Of a stretch of 37,202 bases of DNA, positions 10,597 to 21,115 are shown one piece after another; the stretch's first letter is position 1, and each line of letters begins with the position of its first letter. Source of the DNA: Chloroflexi bacterium HGW-Chloroflexi-9 (lineage in GTDB: Bacteria > Chloroflexota > Dehalococcoidia > UBA2979); NCBI GenBank assembly GCA_002840675.1, contig PHBR01000009.1, positions 1-37,202 on the forward strand, written 5' to 3'. Made by a program: the position numbers and the translations under genes. The notes beneath the pieces are model-generated. The model saw only the letters and a program-made list of their open reading frames with translations. It was not told the DNA's origin and ran no database searches.

Positions 10597-11319
10597 CTAG
10601 ACGATCTCGTCCTCGCCGAGGGGTGCGCCCGCCTCGACGTCTCGAAGGAAGCGGAGCACCTGCTGGTTCCAGTCGCGCGGTCGCTGGCTGCTGGTGCCGT
10701 GATAGCACCCGTCCAGCCGCACCGTGCGCGAGCGAGGCAGCCCGTCCAGCCGGCGCAGACCGGGCAGGATCATCTCGTCCAGCGTGCCGACGATCACCAG
10801 CGTGGGGACCTGGAGGTCCTTGATCGCCTCGGTCAGGTCGGGGCGGGTCTGCATCGCGTGGCGGCAGCCCTCCAGCCCGGGGTCACCGGCCCAGTCCCAC
10901 ACCTCGCCGGTGCGCGGCGTGGGCGGCGGCTGGGCGCCGCGCGTGGTGCTGTCGCTCAGCACGAGCGCGTGCACGTCCGCGGCATGGTCCACGGTGTACT
11001 GCAGCGCGATCTGCCCGCCGAACGACATGCCGCCGATGATCGCGCCATCCGCCGCGTCCAGCGCTTCGAGCAGCCCGCGCAGGTCGGCCGCCAGCGCGGG
11101 CATGGTGTAGTCCTCCACGATGCCGGGCGCCGAGGAGCCGCCGTGGCCGCGCGCGTCCCAGGCGATGAAGCGGTAGTCCTGCGCCAGCACGTGCATCTGC
11201 GGGTACCACATCTCCAGGCCGACCCCGAAGCCGTGCGCCAGCACCAGCGGGCGGGCGTCGCGCGGACCGCGTTCGTCGTAGCGGATGCGGATGCCGGTGG
11301 GCAGTTCGACGTGAGGCAT
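10597..11319 (-). CDS. Alpha/beta hydrolase
   Basis: RPLVLAHGFGVGLEMW, FIAWDARGHGGS and GGMSFGGQIAL nucleophile elbow. Confidence 0.88.
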   Translation of the reverse strand: MPHVELPTGIRIRYDERGPRDARPLVLAHGFGVGLEMWYPQMHVLAQDYRFIAWDARGHGGSSAPGIVEDYTMPALAADLRGLLEALDAADGAIIGGMSFGGQIALQYTVDHAADVHALVLSDSTTRGAQPPPTPRTGEVWDWAGDPGLEGCRHAMQTRPDLTEAIKDLQVPTLVIVGTLDEMILPGLRRLDGLPRSRTVRLDGCYHGTSSQRPRDWNQQVLRFLRDVEAGAPLGEDEIV

Positions 11320-12323
11320 CAGGCGTCACTCCTGCGTGCCGCGGCGAGCGGCAGCGTATGTGCGAGGAAGTCCAGCGCGTATTGTCGCCGCACCGCATCG
11401 TCCGCGCGGGCCGACTTCTCCACCTTCTGCAGCGCGAGTGCGACCGCCAGCTGCTGCGCTTCCACCAGCCGGATCTCGCGCATGATCCGGTTGCTCGCGT
11501 AGCCCTCGATCAGCGCGTCCGTCAGCAGCCATCCCTGGAAGTACGCGAACGAGGCGATATCGAACGCGGGCGGCAGGATCGCGGCGTCGCCGAAGTCGAT
11601 GAGGCCGGAGAGCCGCCCCTCACGCAGCAGGAAGTGGCTCGCGTTCAGGTCCGTGTGGCAGGCCGCGACGGCGCTCGGCGCCTCCGCGTACCGCAGCAGC
11701 GGCTCGCGCATCGCCGACAGCCCGGCGATCAGCGACGGCGCGAGGCGTGCGACCGGGTGGGAGAGCAGCGGGCGGCCATCGAACGGCCAGAAGCCGGCGG
11801 GCCAGCGCGCGAGCATCCCTGCGCCCCGGTCGGCGGCCACGCCGCGCACCAGGTCGATGCGGTCTTCCAGCAGCCCGTAGCCCTCCGCCGGGATTGCGTG
11901 CAGCGCCGCGAGTACCGCACCGAGGTCGCGCGCGGCCGCCTCTGGGACACCCTCGGGGCCGGGCCGCTCGCCTTCCAGGAGCGACGTGACCGCCCACGCC
12001 CAGCGGCCGGCGACCGGGTCGCTCTGCTCCGGGTCCACCGAGGTCGCGATGGGGCGAGGGACGAGCGGGGTCGCCTCGCACAGCGCGGTGAGCAGCGCGT
12101 GCCGCGCGCCGAACTGCGCGGGCTCGTCGCGTCCCTGCTGCGCCTGCACGTCACGAGGGATCGCGATGAGCACGCAGTACGGGCCACCTCGCGCGTCCAC
12201 GCGCCAGCCGACGGCGGTCACGCCCTGGCCGAGGATGCGCAGGTCGTCCGGCGATTCGCCGGTGGCGACCGTGACGATGCGCGCGACGGTCGCCGCGTCC
12301 GGGAGCGTGGTGAGGCCGGCCAT
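11319..12323 (-). CDS. Aminoglycoside/macrolide phosphotransferase-family kinase
   Basis: ACHTDLNASHFLL catalytic loop and SGLIDFGDA. ATG at 12323; stop overlaps the start of the alpha/beta hydrolase. Confidence 0.82.
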   Translation of the reverse strand: MAGLTTLPDAATVARIVTVATGESPDDLRILGQGVTAVGWRVDARGGPYCVLIAIPRDVQAQQGRDEPAQFGARHALLTALCEATPLVPRPIATSVDPEQSDPVAGRWAWAVTSLLEGERPGPEGVPEAAARDLGAVLAALHAIPAEGYGLLEDRIDLVRGVAADRGAGMLARWPAGFWPFDGRPLLSHPVARLAPSLIAGLSAMREPLLRYAEAPSAVAACHTDLNASHFLLREGRLSGLIDFGDAAILPPAFDIASFAYFQGWLLTDALIEGYASNRIMREIRLVEAQQLAVALALQKVEKSARADDAVRRQYALDFLAHTLPLAAARRSDA

Positions 12324-12345
12324 GCGCGTCGCCCCTCGACGTCCG

Positions 12346-13623
12346 CTAGCCGCCGTGGAGGATCGAGTCGAGGCGGTCGGTGGAGGCGGACGGGCCGACG
12401 ACGGCGAGCGAGAAGCGCGCGCCATCGAACAGCCGCTTCGCGACGCGCTGGATGTCGTCCTGCGTCACCGCGCGGAGCCGGGCCACGGTCACGTCCGCCG
12501 GCTCGATCTCGCCCTCGTTCAGCAGTTGCCCGCCGTGGCGCTGCGCGAACGACATCGGCGTCTCCAGGGAGAGCCGGAAGGAGCCGCACGCGTAGTCCTT
12601 CGTGCGCTGCAGCTCCTCCTCCGGCATCGGCTCGTCGATCAGCCGGCGCAACTCTCCGATGATCACCAGCAGCGCCTCCTCCTGGTGCTCGCGCGTCACG
12701 CCCGCGCTCACCGACACGGAGCCGATGTCGGCGTAGCGCGTGGAGCCGGAGGAGACGGAATACGCCAGGCCTCGGCGCTCACGCACCTCCTTGAACAGCC
12801 GCGACGACATGCCCCGGCCGAGCGCGGTGTTCATGATGTCCGCCGCGTACCGGTCCGGGTCGCGCCGCCCGAAGCCGAGCACGGACAGCACGAGGTTGGT
12901 CTGCTCGATCGGGCGCTCCTCGAGCTGGATGTAGCCCTCCGGCCGCTGGTCGGTCGCGGCGGGCCGGGGCGGACGCACCCCGCGCGGCAGCGAGTCGAAC
13001 TCGCGCGCAGCCATCTCCACGACGCGGTCGACCTCCAGGTTGCCGGCGATCGAGAGGACGGAGTTCTCCGCGGTGTAGAAGCGGCCCATGTGCGCCATGA
13101 AGTCGTCGCGGTGCATCTCGCCCACGGTCTCCAGCGTCCCGGCGATCGGCCAGCCGACCGGCTGGTCGCCGTACGTGGCGACTGAGGACAGTTCGCCGAC
13201 GTAGGAGCCCGGCGCGTCGTGGGAGCGCCGGATCTCCTGCTGCACGACCGTCCGCTCCCGTTCGACCTCGACCGGCTCGATGAGCGAGCGCTGGATCATG
13301 TCCGCCAGCACCTCGAGCCCCGTCGCGGCGCGCTCGAACGGGAGGTTGTTCCAGTAGCAGGTGACTTCCTTCGTGGTGAAGGCGTTCAGGCTCCCGCCCG
13401 CGCCCTCGATCGCCTCGGAGATCTCCGGGGCGGTGGGTCGGCGGGTGGTGCCCTTGAAGAGCATGTGCTCGATGTAGTGGGAAAGGCCGTTCGTCGCCGG
13501 CGTCTCGTCGCGCGAGCCGACCCCGGTCCAGAACGACATTGCCGCCGCCTGTGCCGCCGGCACCGGGGTCACCACCACCCGCAGCCCGTTTGCCAGGGTC
13601 GTGATCGTCGGCTCGCCGCTCAT
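12346..13623 (-). CDS. M16-family (insulinase/processing-peptidase-like) zinc peptidase
   Basis: Inverted zinc motif HxxEH in LSHYIEHMLFKGT, plus GGSLNAFTTKEVTCYW. Listed 958-aa ORF is an over-extended frame. Confidence 0.93.
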   Translation of the reverse strand: MSGEPTITTLANGLRVVVTPVPAAQAAAMSFWTGVGSRDETPATNGLSHYIEHMLFKGTTRRPTAPEISEAIEGAGGSLNAFTTKEVTCYWNNLPFERAATGLEVLADMIQRSLIEPVEVERERTVVQQEIRRSHDAPGSYVGELSSVATYGDQPVGWPIAGTLETVGEMHRDDFMAHMGRFYTAENSVLSIAGNLEVDRVVEMAAREFDSLPRGVRPPRPAATDQRPEGYIQLEERPIEQTNLVLSVLGFGRRDPDRYAADIMNTALGRGMSSRLFKEVRERRGLAYSVSSGSTRYADIGSVSVSAGVTREHQEEALLVIIGELRRLIDEPMPEEELQRTKDYACGSFRLSLETPMSFAQRHGGQLLNEGEIEPADVTVARLRAVTQDDIQRVAKRLFDGARFSLAVVGPSASTDRLDSILHGG

Positions 13624-13725
13624 CCTGGCCTCCATCAACTGCGGGTGTGGGGACGCCCAGCGTACCCGATCGACCGGGCGTAGAATCCCGCCGTCCCGCC
13701 CCCCATTCGTTCCCGGAGCCGTCCG

Positions 13726-14889
13726 ATGTCCCTCGACGCCATCACCGATCCCCTGGCCGCCGCGCAGGCGGTGGTGCCGCGCATCCGCGCCGCCGGCGAC
13801 GCGATCGAGGCGGGACGGCGGCTCCCACCGGACCTGGTGGAGGAGATGCGCGCCGCGGGCATGTTCCACCTCGTCGTGCCCCGCTCCTACGGGGGCGTGG
13901 AGGCCGACCCCGTCACCGCTTCCCGCGTGATCGAGGAGGCCTCGGCCGCGGACGGCTCGGCGGGGTGGTGCGTGATGCTCGCCGCGCAGGCGGGGATCTA
14001 CGGCGGCTTCGTCGCGCCTGAGGTCGGGCGGACGCTGTTCCAGGACGGCGGCATCATGGCCGGCGTCGCACGGCCGATCGGGCGGGCCGTCCCCGCCTCG
14101 GACGGCAGCGGGTACACGGTGAGCGGGCGCTGGCCGTTCGCCTCCGGCTCCTCGCACGCCGACTGGTTCACCGGCGAGGCGCTGATCTACGAGGGCGGCG
14201 GCGACGTCCCGACGAAGAACGACGACGGCACCGACCGGGTCCTCGCCTTCTTCGTGCCGCGCGCGCAGGTCACCATCCACGATACCTGGGACACCACCCG
14301 CCTGCGTGGCACCGCCAGCAACGACTTCGAGATCCGCGAGGCGGCCGTCCCGGCGGCGCACACCTTCGATTTCACCTCGCATCAGCATGACTGGCCGCTG
14401 TTCCGCTGCGGCGGGCTGGTGTTCATGAACCACGGCGCGCAGGCGCTTGGCCTTGCGCGGGCGGCGCTGGCGACGGCGCGCGAGGTGTTCACGACCAAGC
14501 GCGGCTGGGGTGGCGTGCCGCTGCAGGAGGTGGGGCGCGTCCAGGAGACGTTCGCGATCGCGCAGGCCCGCTTCGATGCGGCGAAGACCTATTACTACGC
14601 CTCGGCCGAGGCGCTCTGGGCGGACGTTCAGGCCTCCGACGGGGAAGGCGACGTGACGCTCCGCGCGAAGGTGCGGCTGGCGGCGAGCCACGCAGCCACG
14701 GAGAGCCTGGGCGTGGTGGACCTGCTGCACCGCGCCTGCGCCACCAGCGCGATCCAGCGCACGAACCCGCTCGACCGGATCTTCCGCGACATCCACACCG
14801 CCGGCGCCCACGTCATGATCGGCCCGCTGGTCTACGAGGCGGCCGGCCGCGTCCTCCTCGGCCGGCCCGCCGACTTCCCGCTCTTCTAA
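13726..14889 (+). CDS. Acyl-CoA dehydrogenase-fold flavoprotein (group D monooxygenase/HsaA-like)
   Basis: RLPPDLVEEMRAAGMFHLVVPRSYGG, SAGWCVMLAAQ, GYTVSGRWPFASGSSHADWFTG. Confidence 0.83.
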   Translation: MSLDAITDPLAAAQAVVPRIRAAGDAIEAGRRLPPDLVEEMRAAGMFHLVVPRSYGGVEADPVTASRVIEEASAADGSAGWCVMLAAQAGIYGGFVAPEVGRTLFQDGGIMAGVARPIGRAVPASDGSGYTVSGRWPFASGSSHADWFTGEALIYEGGGDVPTKNDDGTDRVLAFFVPRAQVTIHDTWDTTRLRGTASNDFEIREAAVPAAHTFDFTSHQHDWPLFRCGGLVFMNHGAQALGLARAALATAREVFTTKRGWGGVPLQEVGRVQETFAIAQARFDAAKTYYYASAEALWADVQASDGEGDVTLRAKVRLAASHAATESLGVVDLLHRACATSAIQRTNPLDRIFRDIHTAGAHVMIGPLVYEAAGRVLLGRPADFPLF

Positions 14890-14911
14890 CTCGCTCGGCA
14901 CGAGGGCCAGG

Positions 14912-15191
14912 GGTCGCTCGCCGCGACGGGCGGGGGCTGCCGCCGGTGAGCGAATGGACGCAGCGGGCGTTCCCAGCCATCCCCCCGGAGTCCGTTCGCA
15001 CTGTGCGTGTCGAAGTGCGAGCGTCCGGGCACCTCTCGATGAGGCCTCGGGCATTCGCACTCGGACCCCCCACGCGGCTGGAGGCGCATCGGACCGGGGT
15101 TGGGCTCCGGTGGCGGTTCGACAGGCTCGCCGCGAACGGAGCCGGAACGCGAGGGGCGACGCCCAGTCGGGGCCCGTCGCGGCGAGCGACC
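14912..15191. repeat. Nested palindromic element (MITE/REPIN-like) with 20-bp terminal inverted repeats
   Basis: GGTCGCTCGCCGCGACGGGC (14912-14931) is the exact reverse complement of 15172-15191. Inner inverted pair CCGGagTCCGTTCGC...TGTCGAA (14985-15014) and TTCGACA...GCGAACGGAgCCGG (15117-15145). Confidence 0.7.
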
Positions 15192-15203
15192 GGGGTGAAG
15201 CCT

Positions 15204-15224
15204 CGATGGGGTGGAACCCCATCG
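15204..15224. terminator. Hairpin between convergent genes
   Basis: CGATGGGGT-GGA-ACCCCATCG, perfect 9-bp stem. A second CCCCTCCCC/GGGGAGGGG inverted repeat follows. Confidence 0.45.
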
Positions 15225-15300
15225 AATCTCATCCCCCTCCCCGCGCAGGCAGGGGGTAGGGGGAGGGGCATCCCCCGCTGATCCCTCGACGTCACGTCCC

Positions 15301-16104
15301 TTAGCGGCCGGTGAACTCGGGCGGGCGCTTCTCGGCGAAGGCCCGAGGGCCCTCCTTCGCATCCTCCGTCTGGCCGATGGCCCATCGCATCGCGCCGCCC
15401 CAGCGGAGCGCCTGCGGCAGCGGCATCTCCAGCCCCTGCATCACCACCTCGCGCAGGCCGCGCACCGCGAGCGGGGCGTGCGAGGCGATCCGCGTGGCGA
15501 TGCGTTGCGCCTCAGGCAGGAGTTCCTCCGGCTGGAGGACGCGGTTCACCAGGCCGTACTCGCGCGCCGTCTGCGCGTCGATGCGGTCGCCGGTCAGCAG
15601 GATCTCCATTGCCGCGCCGAGTGGGATCGCCCGCGGAAGGCGCAGCGGCGCCCCGCCGCCGGGGAAGAAGCCGAGCGTGATCTCCGGCATCCCGAATGTG
15701 GCAAGCGTGGAGGCGAGCCGGAAGTCGCAGGTCAGCGCCAGTTCCAGGCCCGCGCCCAGGCAGTGGCCGTTCACCGCCGCGATCATCGGCTTCTGCGCGT
15801 CGGACGAGTGGTAGAGCGGGGGCGGCGTGACCGGGAACGGCGTCGGGCCGCGGCCCTCGGACTGGTTCGCCGCCCGCCGGCGGAGGTCCGCACCCGCGCA
15901 GAACGCGCGGCCGGCGCCGGTGATGACAGCGCACCGGATCGCCTCGTCGTCCCGGACGCGCTCCAGCGCCGCCATCAGGCGCGCCGTCAGGTCCTCGTCC
16001 ATCGCGTTCAGCGCGTCCGGACGGTTGAGGGTGATCGTCGCCACCCCGTCCAGCACCTCCACCAGCACGCTCGCGGTCGCATCCTCAGGGCTCGCATCAG
16101 GCAT
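15301..16104 (-). CDS. Enoyl-CoA hydratase/isomerase family protein
   Basis: VATITLNRPDALNAMDEDL, ITGAGRAFCAGADL, FGMPEITLGFFPGGGAPLRLPR. Confidence 0.92.
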   Translation of the reverse strand: MPDASPEDATASVLVEVLDGVATITLNRPDALNAMDEDLTARLMAALERVRDDEAIRCAVITGAGRAFCAGADLRRRAANQSEGRGPTPFPVTPPPLYHSSDAQKPMIAAVNGHCLGAGLELALTCDFRLASTLATFGMPEITLGFFPGGGAPLRLPRAIPLGAAMEILLTGDRIDAQTAREYGLVNRVLQPEELLPEAQRIATRIASHAPLAVRGLREVVMQGLEMPLPQALRWGGAMRWAIGQTEDAKEGPRAFAEKRPPEFTGR

Positions 16105-16252
16105 CGGGTGCCTCCTCGCCGCCCACGGTGGCGAAGGGGCACCCGCGCGTCAACGGCTGAGATCACCGTACGGGCACCCCCGGTTCGACACCCCTGCGGA
16201 TGCGTCGGTAAGATGACGGAAACCGGCTCCCCCTGCCGCGAGTGCTCCCACC

Positions 16253-17902
16253 ATGGCCAGCTACGTGTTCGTCACCGGCGGTGTCGTCTCTTCCGTGGGG
16301 AAGGGCATCGTCGCCGCCTCCCTCGGCCGCATCCTGAAGGCACGAGGGCTCCAGGTTTCAGTGCTCAAACTGGACCCGTACATCAACGTGGATCCCGGCA
16401 CCATGTCCCCGTACCAGCACGGCGAGGTCTTCGTGACCGACGACGGCGCGGAGACGGACCTGGACCTGGGGCACTATGAGCGCTTCGTCGATATTGAACT
16501 CGGGAAGCTGAACTCTTCCTCTTCTGGCCAGATCTACGAAGAGGTGATCCGGAAGGAGCGCCGGGGCGACTACCTCGGCGGCACCATCCAGGCGATCCCG
16601 CACGTCACCAACGAGATCAAGCGCCGCATCCGCCTGGCGGGCACCTCCGCGAAGGCGGACGTGGTGATCGTGGAGGTCGGCGGCACCGTCGGCGACATCG
16701 AGGGCCAGGTGTTCCTGGAGGCGATCTCGCAGATGCGGTACGCCGCGCCGGGCGAGGCGATGTTCATCCACGTCACGCTGCTGCCGTACATCGGCTCCAC
16801 GCACGAACTCAAGACCAAGCCGACCCAGCACTCCGTGCGCGAACTGCGCGCCTTCGGCATCCAGCCGGACGTCATCGTCGCGCGGTCCGACTTCCCGGTG
16901 CCGGAGGCGCTGCGCGAGAAGATCGCGCTGTTCTGCTCCGTGCAGCGCGAGGCCGTGATCCCGCTGCAGACGGCCGACTCCATCTACGAGGTGCCGCTGA
17001 TCCTGGAAGGTTCCGGGCTCGGCCAGATCGTGATGAAGGGCCTGGGGCTGGGCGACGTCAAGCCGGACCTGGAGGACTGGGCGCGGTTCGTGGAGCGGCT
17101 GCACGCCCCGAAGCGCCGCGCCCGCATCGCCATCGTTGGCAAGTACGTCGAACTGCACGACGCGTACCTCTCGATCAAGGAGGCGCTGGTGCACGCCGGC
17201 GTCCACCACGACGGCGCGCTGGACTTCGACTGGGTCCACTCCGAGGACCTTGAGAGCGACTCCGCGGAGCGCGTGATCGGCGACGTGGACGGCATCCTGC
17301 TGTGCCCCGGCTTCGGTGACCGTGGCCTGGAGGGGAAGATCGCGGCCGTGCGCTACGCGCGCGAGCGCCAGATCCCGTACCTCGGGGACTGCCTCGGGCT
17401 GCAGATGCTGGTCGTCGAGTTCGCCCGCCACGTGGCCGGGATGCCCGGCGCGAATACGACCGAGGCGGACCCGAAGACGCCGTTCCCGGTCATCTCCCTG
17501 CTCTCCGAGCAGCAGGAGGTGCACGAGATGGGTGGCACCATGCGCCTGGGCGGGTACGACTGCCGGCTCGTCCCCGGGACGAAGGCGGCCGCTGCCTACG
17601 GTGAGTCCGTGGTGCGCGAGCGGCACCGCCACCGCTACGAGGTGAACAACAGCCTGTTGCCGCAACTGGTGCAGGCCGGGCTGATCGTCGCAGGGCGAGA
17701 CACGGAGACGGGGCTGGTGGAGATCGTGGAGCTGCCAGACCATCCGTTCATGGTGGGTGCGCAGTTCCACCCGGAGTTCACCAGCCGTCCGAACCAGCCC
17801 AACGCACTGTTCCGCGACTTCGTGGGTGCGGCCTTCGTGCACGCCTCGCAGCGGGCTTCCGCCGCCGGGCAGGCCTCCGAGGCCCCCTCGGGCGTCGCGT
17901 GA
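16253..17902 (+). CDS. pyrG: CTP synthase
   Basis: YVFVTGGVVSSVGKGIVAASLGRILKARG, GGTVGDIEG and glutaminase GDCLGLQ motif. Confidence 0.97.
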   Translation: MASYVFVTGGVVSSVGKGIVAASLGRILKARGLQVSVLKLDPYINVDPGTMSPYQHGEVFVTDDGAETDLDLGHYERFVDIELGKLNSSSSGQIYEEVIRKERRGDYLGGTIQAIPHVTNEIKRRIRLAGTSAKADVVIVEVGGTVGDIEGQVFLEAISQMRYAAPGEAMFIHVTLLPYIGSTHELKTKPTQHSVRELRAFGIQPDVIVARSDFPVPEALREKIALFCSVQREAVIPLQTADSIYEVPLILEGSGLGQIVMKGLGLGDVKPDLEDWARFVERLHAPKRRARIAIVGKYVELHDAYLSIKEALVHAGVHHDGALDFDWVHSEDLESDSAERVIGDVDGILLCPGFGDRGLEGKIAAVRYARERQIPYLGDCLGLQMLVVEFARHVAGMPGANTTEADPKTPFPVISLLSEQQEVHEMGGTMRLGGYDCRLVPGTKAAAAYGESVVRERHRHRYEVNNSLLPQLVQAGLIVAGRDTETGLVEIVELPDHPFMVGAQFHPEFTSRPNQPNALFRDFVGAAFVHASQRASAAGQASEAPSGVA

Positions 17903-18366
17903 CGGCCTGGCGGTTCATCCACACGCTCTCGCTGTTCCTGATGATGGTCGGGATCGGCAGCGTGGTCGTCCCGGTCTGGAAGGCGTGGGCGACGCAGGTG
18001 GTCGAGGAGAAGGCGCTGCTCTTCACGGAGGCGCAGCGGAACGAGACCTACTTCCTGCTCCCCGGCTTCATCGCGACGCTGTTCTCCGGCTACGCCTGGG
18101 CGGCGGCGGCGGAACTGAACGTGATCACCACGGGCTGGCTGATGGCGCTGCAGACGCTGACGCTGGTGGACCTGTTCATCTTCGTGCCGCTGCTCGGGGT
18201 CGGGCTCCGGCGCGTGCGTATCCTCTCCCTCGCGGCGAAGAAGCACGGCGAGGTCACGGACGAGCTGCGTGACGCGCTGGCGGACAACGTCCCGCTGGTC
18301 TTCGGCACCGTGATCGTCCTGACCGTGCCGGTCATGGCCTGGCTGGCGATCTTCAAGCCGTTCTAG
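17899..18366 (+). CDS. DUF2269-like integral membrane protein
   Basis: Start overlaps the pyrG stop (GTGA). MTAWRFIHTLSLFLMMVGIGSVV, four hydrophobic segments. Confidence 0.7.
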   Translation: MTAWRFIHTLSLFLMMVGIGSVVVPVWKAWATQVVEEKALLFTEAQRNETYFLLPGFIATLFSGYAWAAAAELNVITTGWLMALQTLTLVDLFIFVPLLGVGLRRVRILSLAAKKHGEVTDELRDALADNVPLVFGTVIVLTVPVMAWLAIFKPF

Positions 18367-18413
18367 TCACGCCACCTGCGGCGTTTGCCGGCGGGTGGAG
18401 GTAGGAGCACCTC

Positions 18414-19061
18414 GTGCGCATCTTCCTGGACACCGCGAACATCGATGACATCCGTCGCGGTGCCGCGCTGGGCGTGGTGGACGGGGTCACGACCAACCCC
18501 ACGCTGGTCGCGCGCGAGGGCGTGGACTACAAGACCCGCGTCCTGGAGATCTGCGACGTCGTGGACGGCCCCATCTCCGCGGAATGCATCTCGATGGAAC
18601 TCGAGCAGCTGGTCGCGGAGGCGCGCCGCGTTGCCGCCTGGCATCCCAACGTGGTCGTCAAGATCCCGATGAGCGAGGTGGGCCTGCAGGCGACGAAGCG
18701 CCTGTCCGCCGAGGGCATCAAGATCAACACCACGCTGGTGTTCTCCGCGAACCAGGCGCTCCTGGCGGCGAAGGCCGGCACCACCTTCGTCTCGCCCTTT
18801 GTCGGCCGGCTGAACGACGCTGGCCACGACGGGACCGAGGTGATCCGCGAGATCGTCGCGACCTACGACGCCTTCAACCTGCCGGCGCAGGTGCTGGCCG
18901 CCAGCATCCGCAACCCTCGCGACGTCACGGAGGCGGCGCTGGCCGGTGCGCACATCGCCACCATCCCCGCGGCGGTTCTCTTCCAGATGATTCAGCACCC
19001 GCTCACAGACAGGGGAATCGAGATCTTCTTGAAGGATGCCCAGAAGTACGCGCCGGTCTAG
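18414..19061 (+). CDS. Transaldolase / fructose-6-phosphate aldolase-like protein
   Basis: MRIFLDTANIDDIRRG, DGVTTNPTLVAREG, VVVKIPMSEVGLQA, SPFVGRLND. Confidence 0.93.
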   Translation: MRIFLDTANIDDIRRGAALGVVDGVTTNPTLVAREGVDYKTRVLEICDVVDGPISAECISMELEQLVAEARRVAAWHPNVVVKIPMSEVGLQATKRLSAEGIKINTTLVFSANQALLAAKAGTTFVSPFVGRLNDAGHDGTEVIREIVATYDAFNLPAQVLAASIRNPRDVTEAALAGAHIATIPAAVLFQMIQHPLTDRGIEIFLKDAQKYAPV

Positions 19062-19112
19062 GCGCGCAGATTGCACCCGGCGCGGGCGTCAGGATGTGCC
19101 CTCGCCCGTCAC

Positions 19113-19142
19113 TTGTCGAATCGCGGTGCCGTCGTCTAGCAT
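19113..19142 (+). promoter_or_regulatory. Candidate sigma-70-like promoter for rho
   Basis: TTGTCG (19113-19118), 18-nt spacer, TAGCAT (19137-19142). Confidence 0.35.
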
Positions 19143-19234
19143 GAAGACGGCTCCACGTTCGTGGAAGCCCTCCCGTTAGTCCCCGTGCCACCCAATCGCG
19201 CACCGGACGCCCTCTCACAGAGCAGGCCCTATAT

Positions 19235-20695
<1,461 letters not shown>

Positions 20696-20726
20696 TCTTC
20701 GCCCGGACGCCTCGTCCCGGTCGACC

Positions 20727-20756
20727 GCGACGCCCGCCCTCACCGGCGGGCGTCGC
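20727..20756 (+). terminator. Terminator-like hairpin after rho
   Basis: GCGACGCCCGCC-ctcacc-GGCGGGCGTCGC, perfect 12-bp stem. Confidence 0.75.
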
Positions 20757-20812
20757 TGCGTCGGAGGGGGCGGGAACGTCGCGGGGAGCCCCGGAACCCC
20801 TGCTGATTGGCG

Positions 20813-20828
20813 TCGCACGATCGTGCGA
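20813..20828. promoter_or_regulatory. 16-bp perfect palindrome, candidate operator
   Basis: TCGCACGATCGTGCGA. It fills the 16-nt gap between TTGGCG (20807-20812) and TATTCA (20829-20834). Confidence 0.45.
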
Positions 20829-21115
20829 TATTCATAGGCTCCGATGGCGGATTGGAGTTGTTTGTGCTCCCGGGCACTAGTTAACCTTTCCCTTGTCCAG
20901 TCGGGGTGGGGAACTCCTGCCGCCTTGCTCAGCGGGTTGACGGCGGGCTGGAGTGCTAGGATTCGCGCGCGGGCGACGGCTCGTGGCGTGTCCTGCGCCG
21001 GTGTCCGTGACGTCAATCGGCACGGAAACTCAGGGAGCCGTCCATCAACGGGACCATCCAACCGCCCCGGCCTCAGCGTCGCAGTCGAACGCTGCTCCGC
21101 GCCCGCGCGGCTCGC

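Noticed and set aside
13624-15222. N-terminal extension of the M16 peptidase ORF (958 aa)
   Set aside because: The extension is antisense to the flavoprotein gene and runs into the palindromic element; homologous sequence starts near MSGEPTITTLANGLRVVV.
16358-17842. 494-aa minus-strand ORF antisense to pyrG
   Set aside because: Same high-GC antisense artefact; pyrG on the plus strand is unmistakable.
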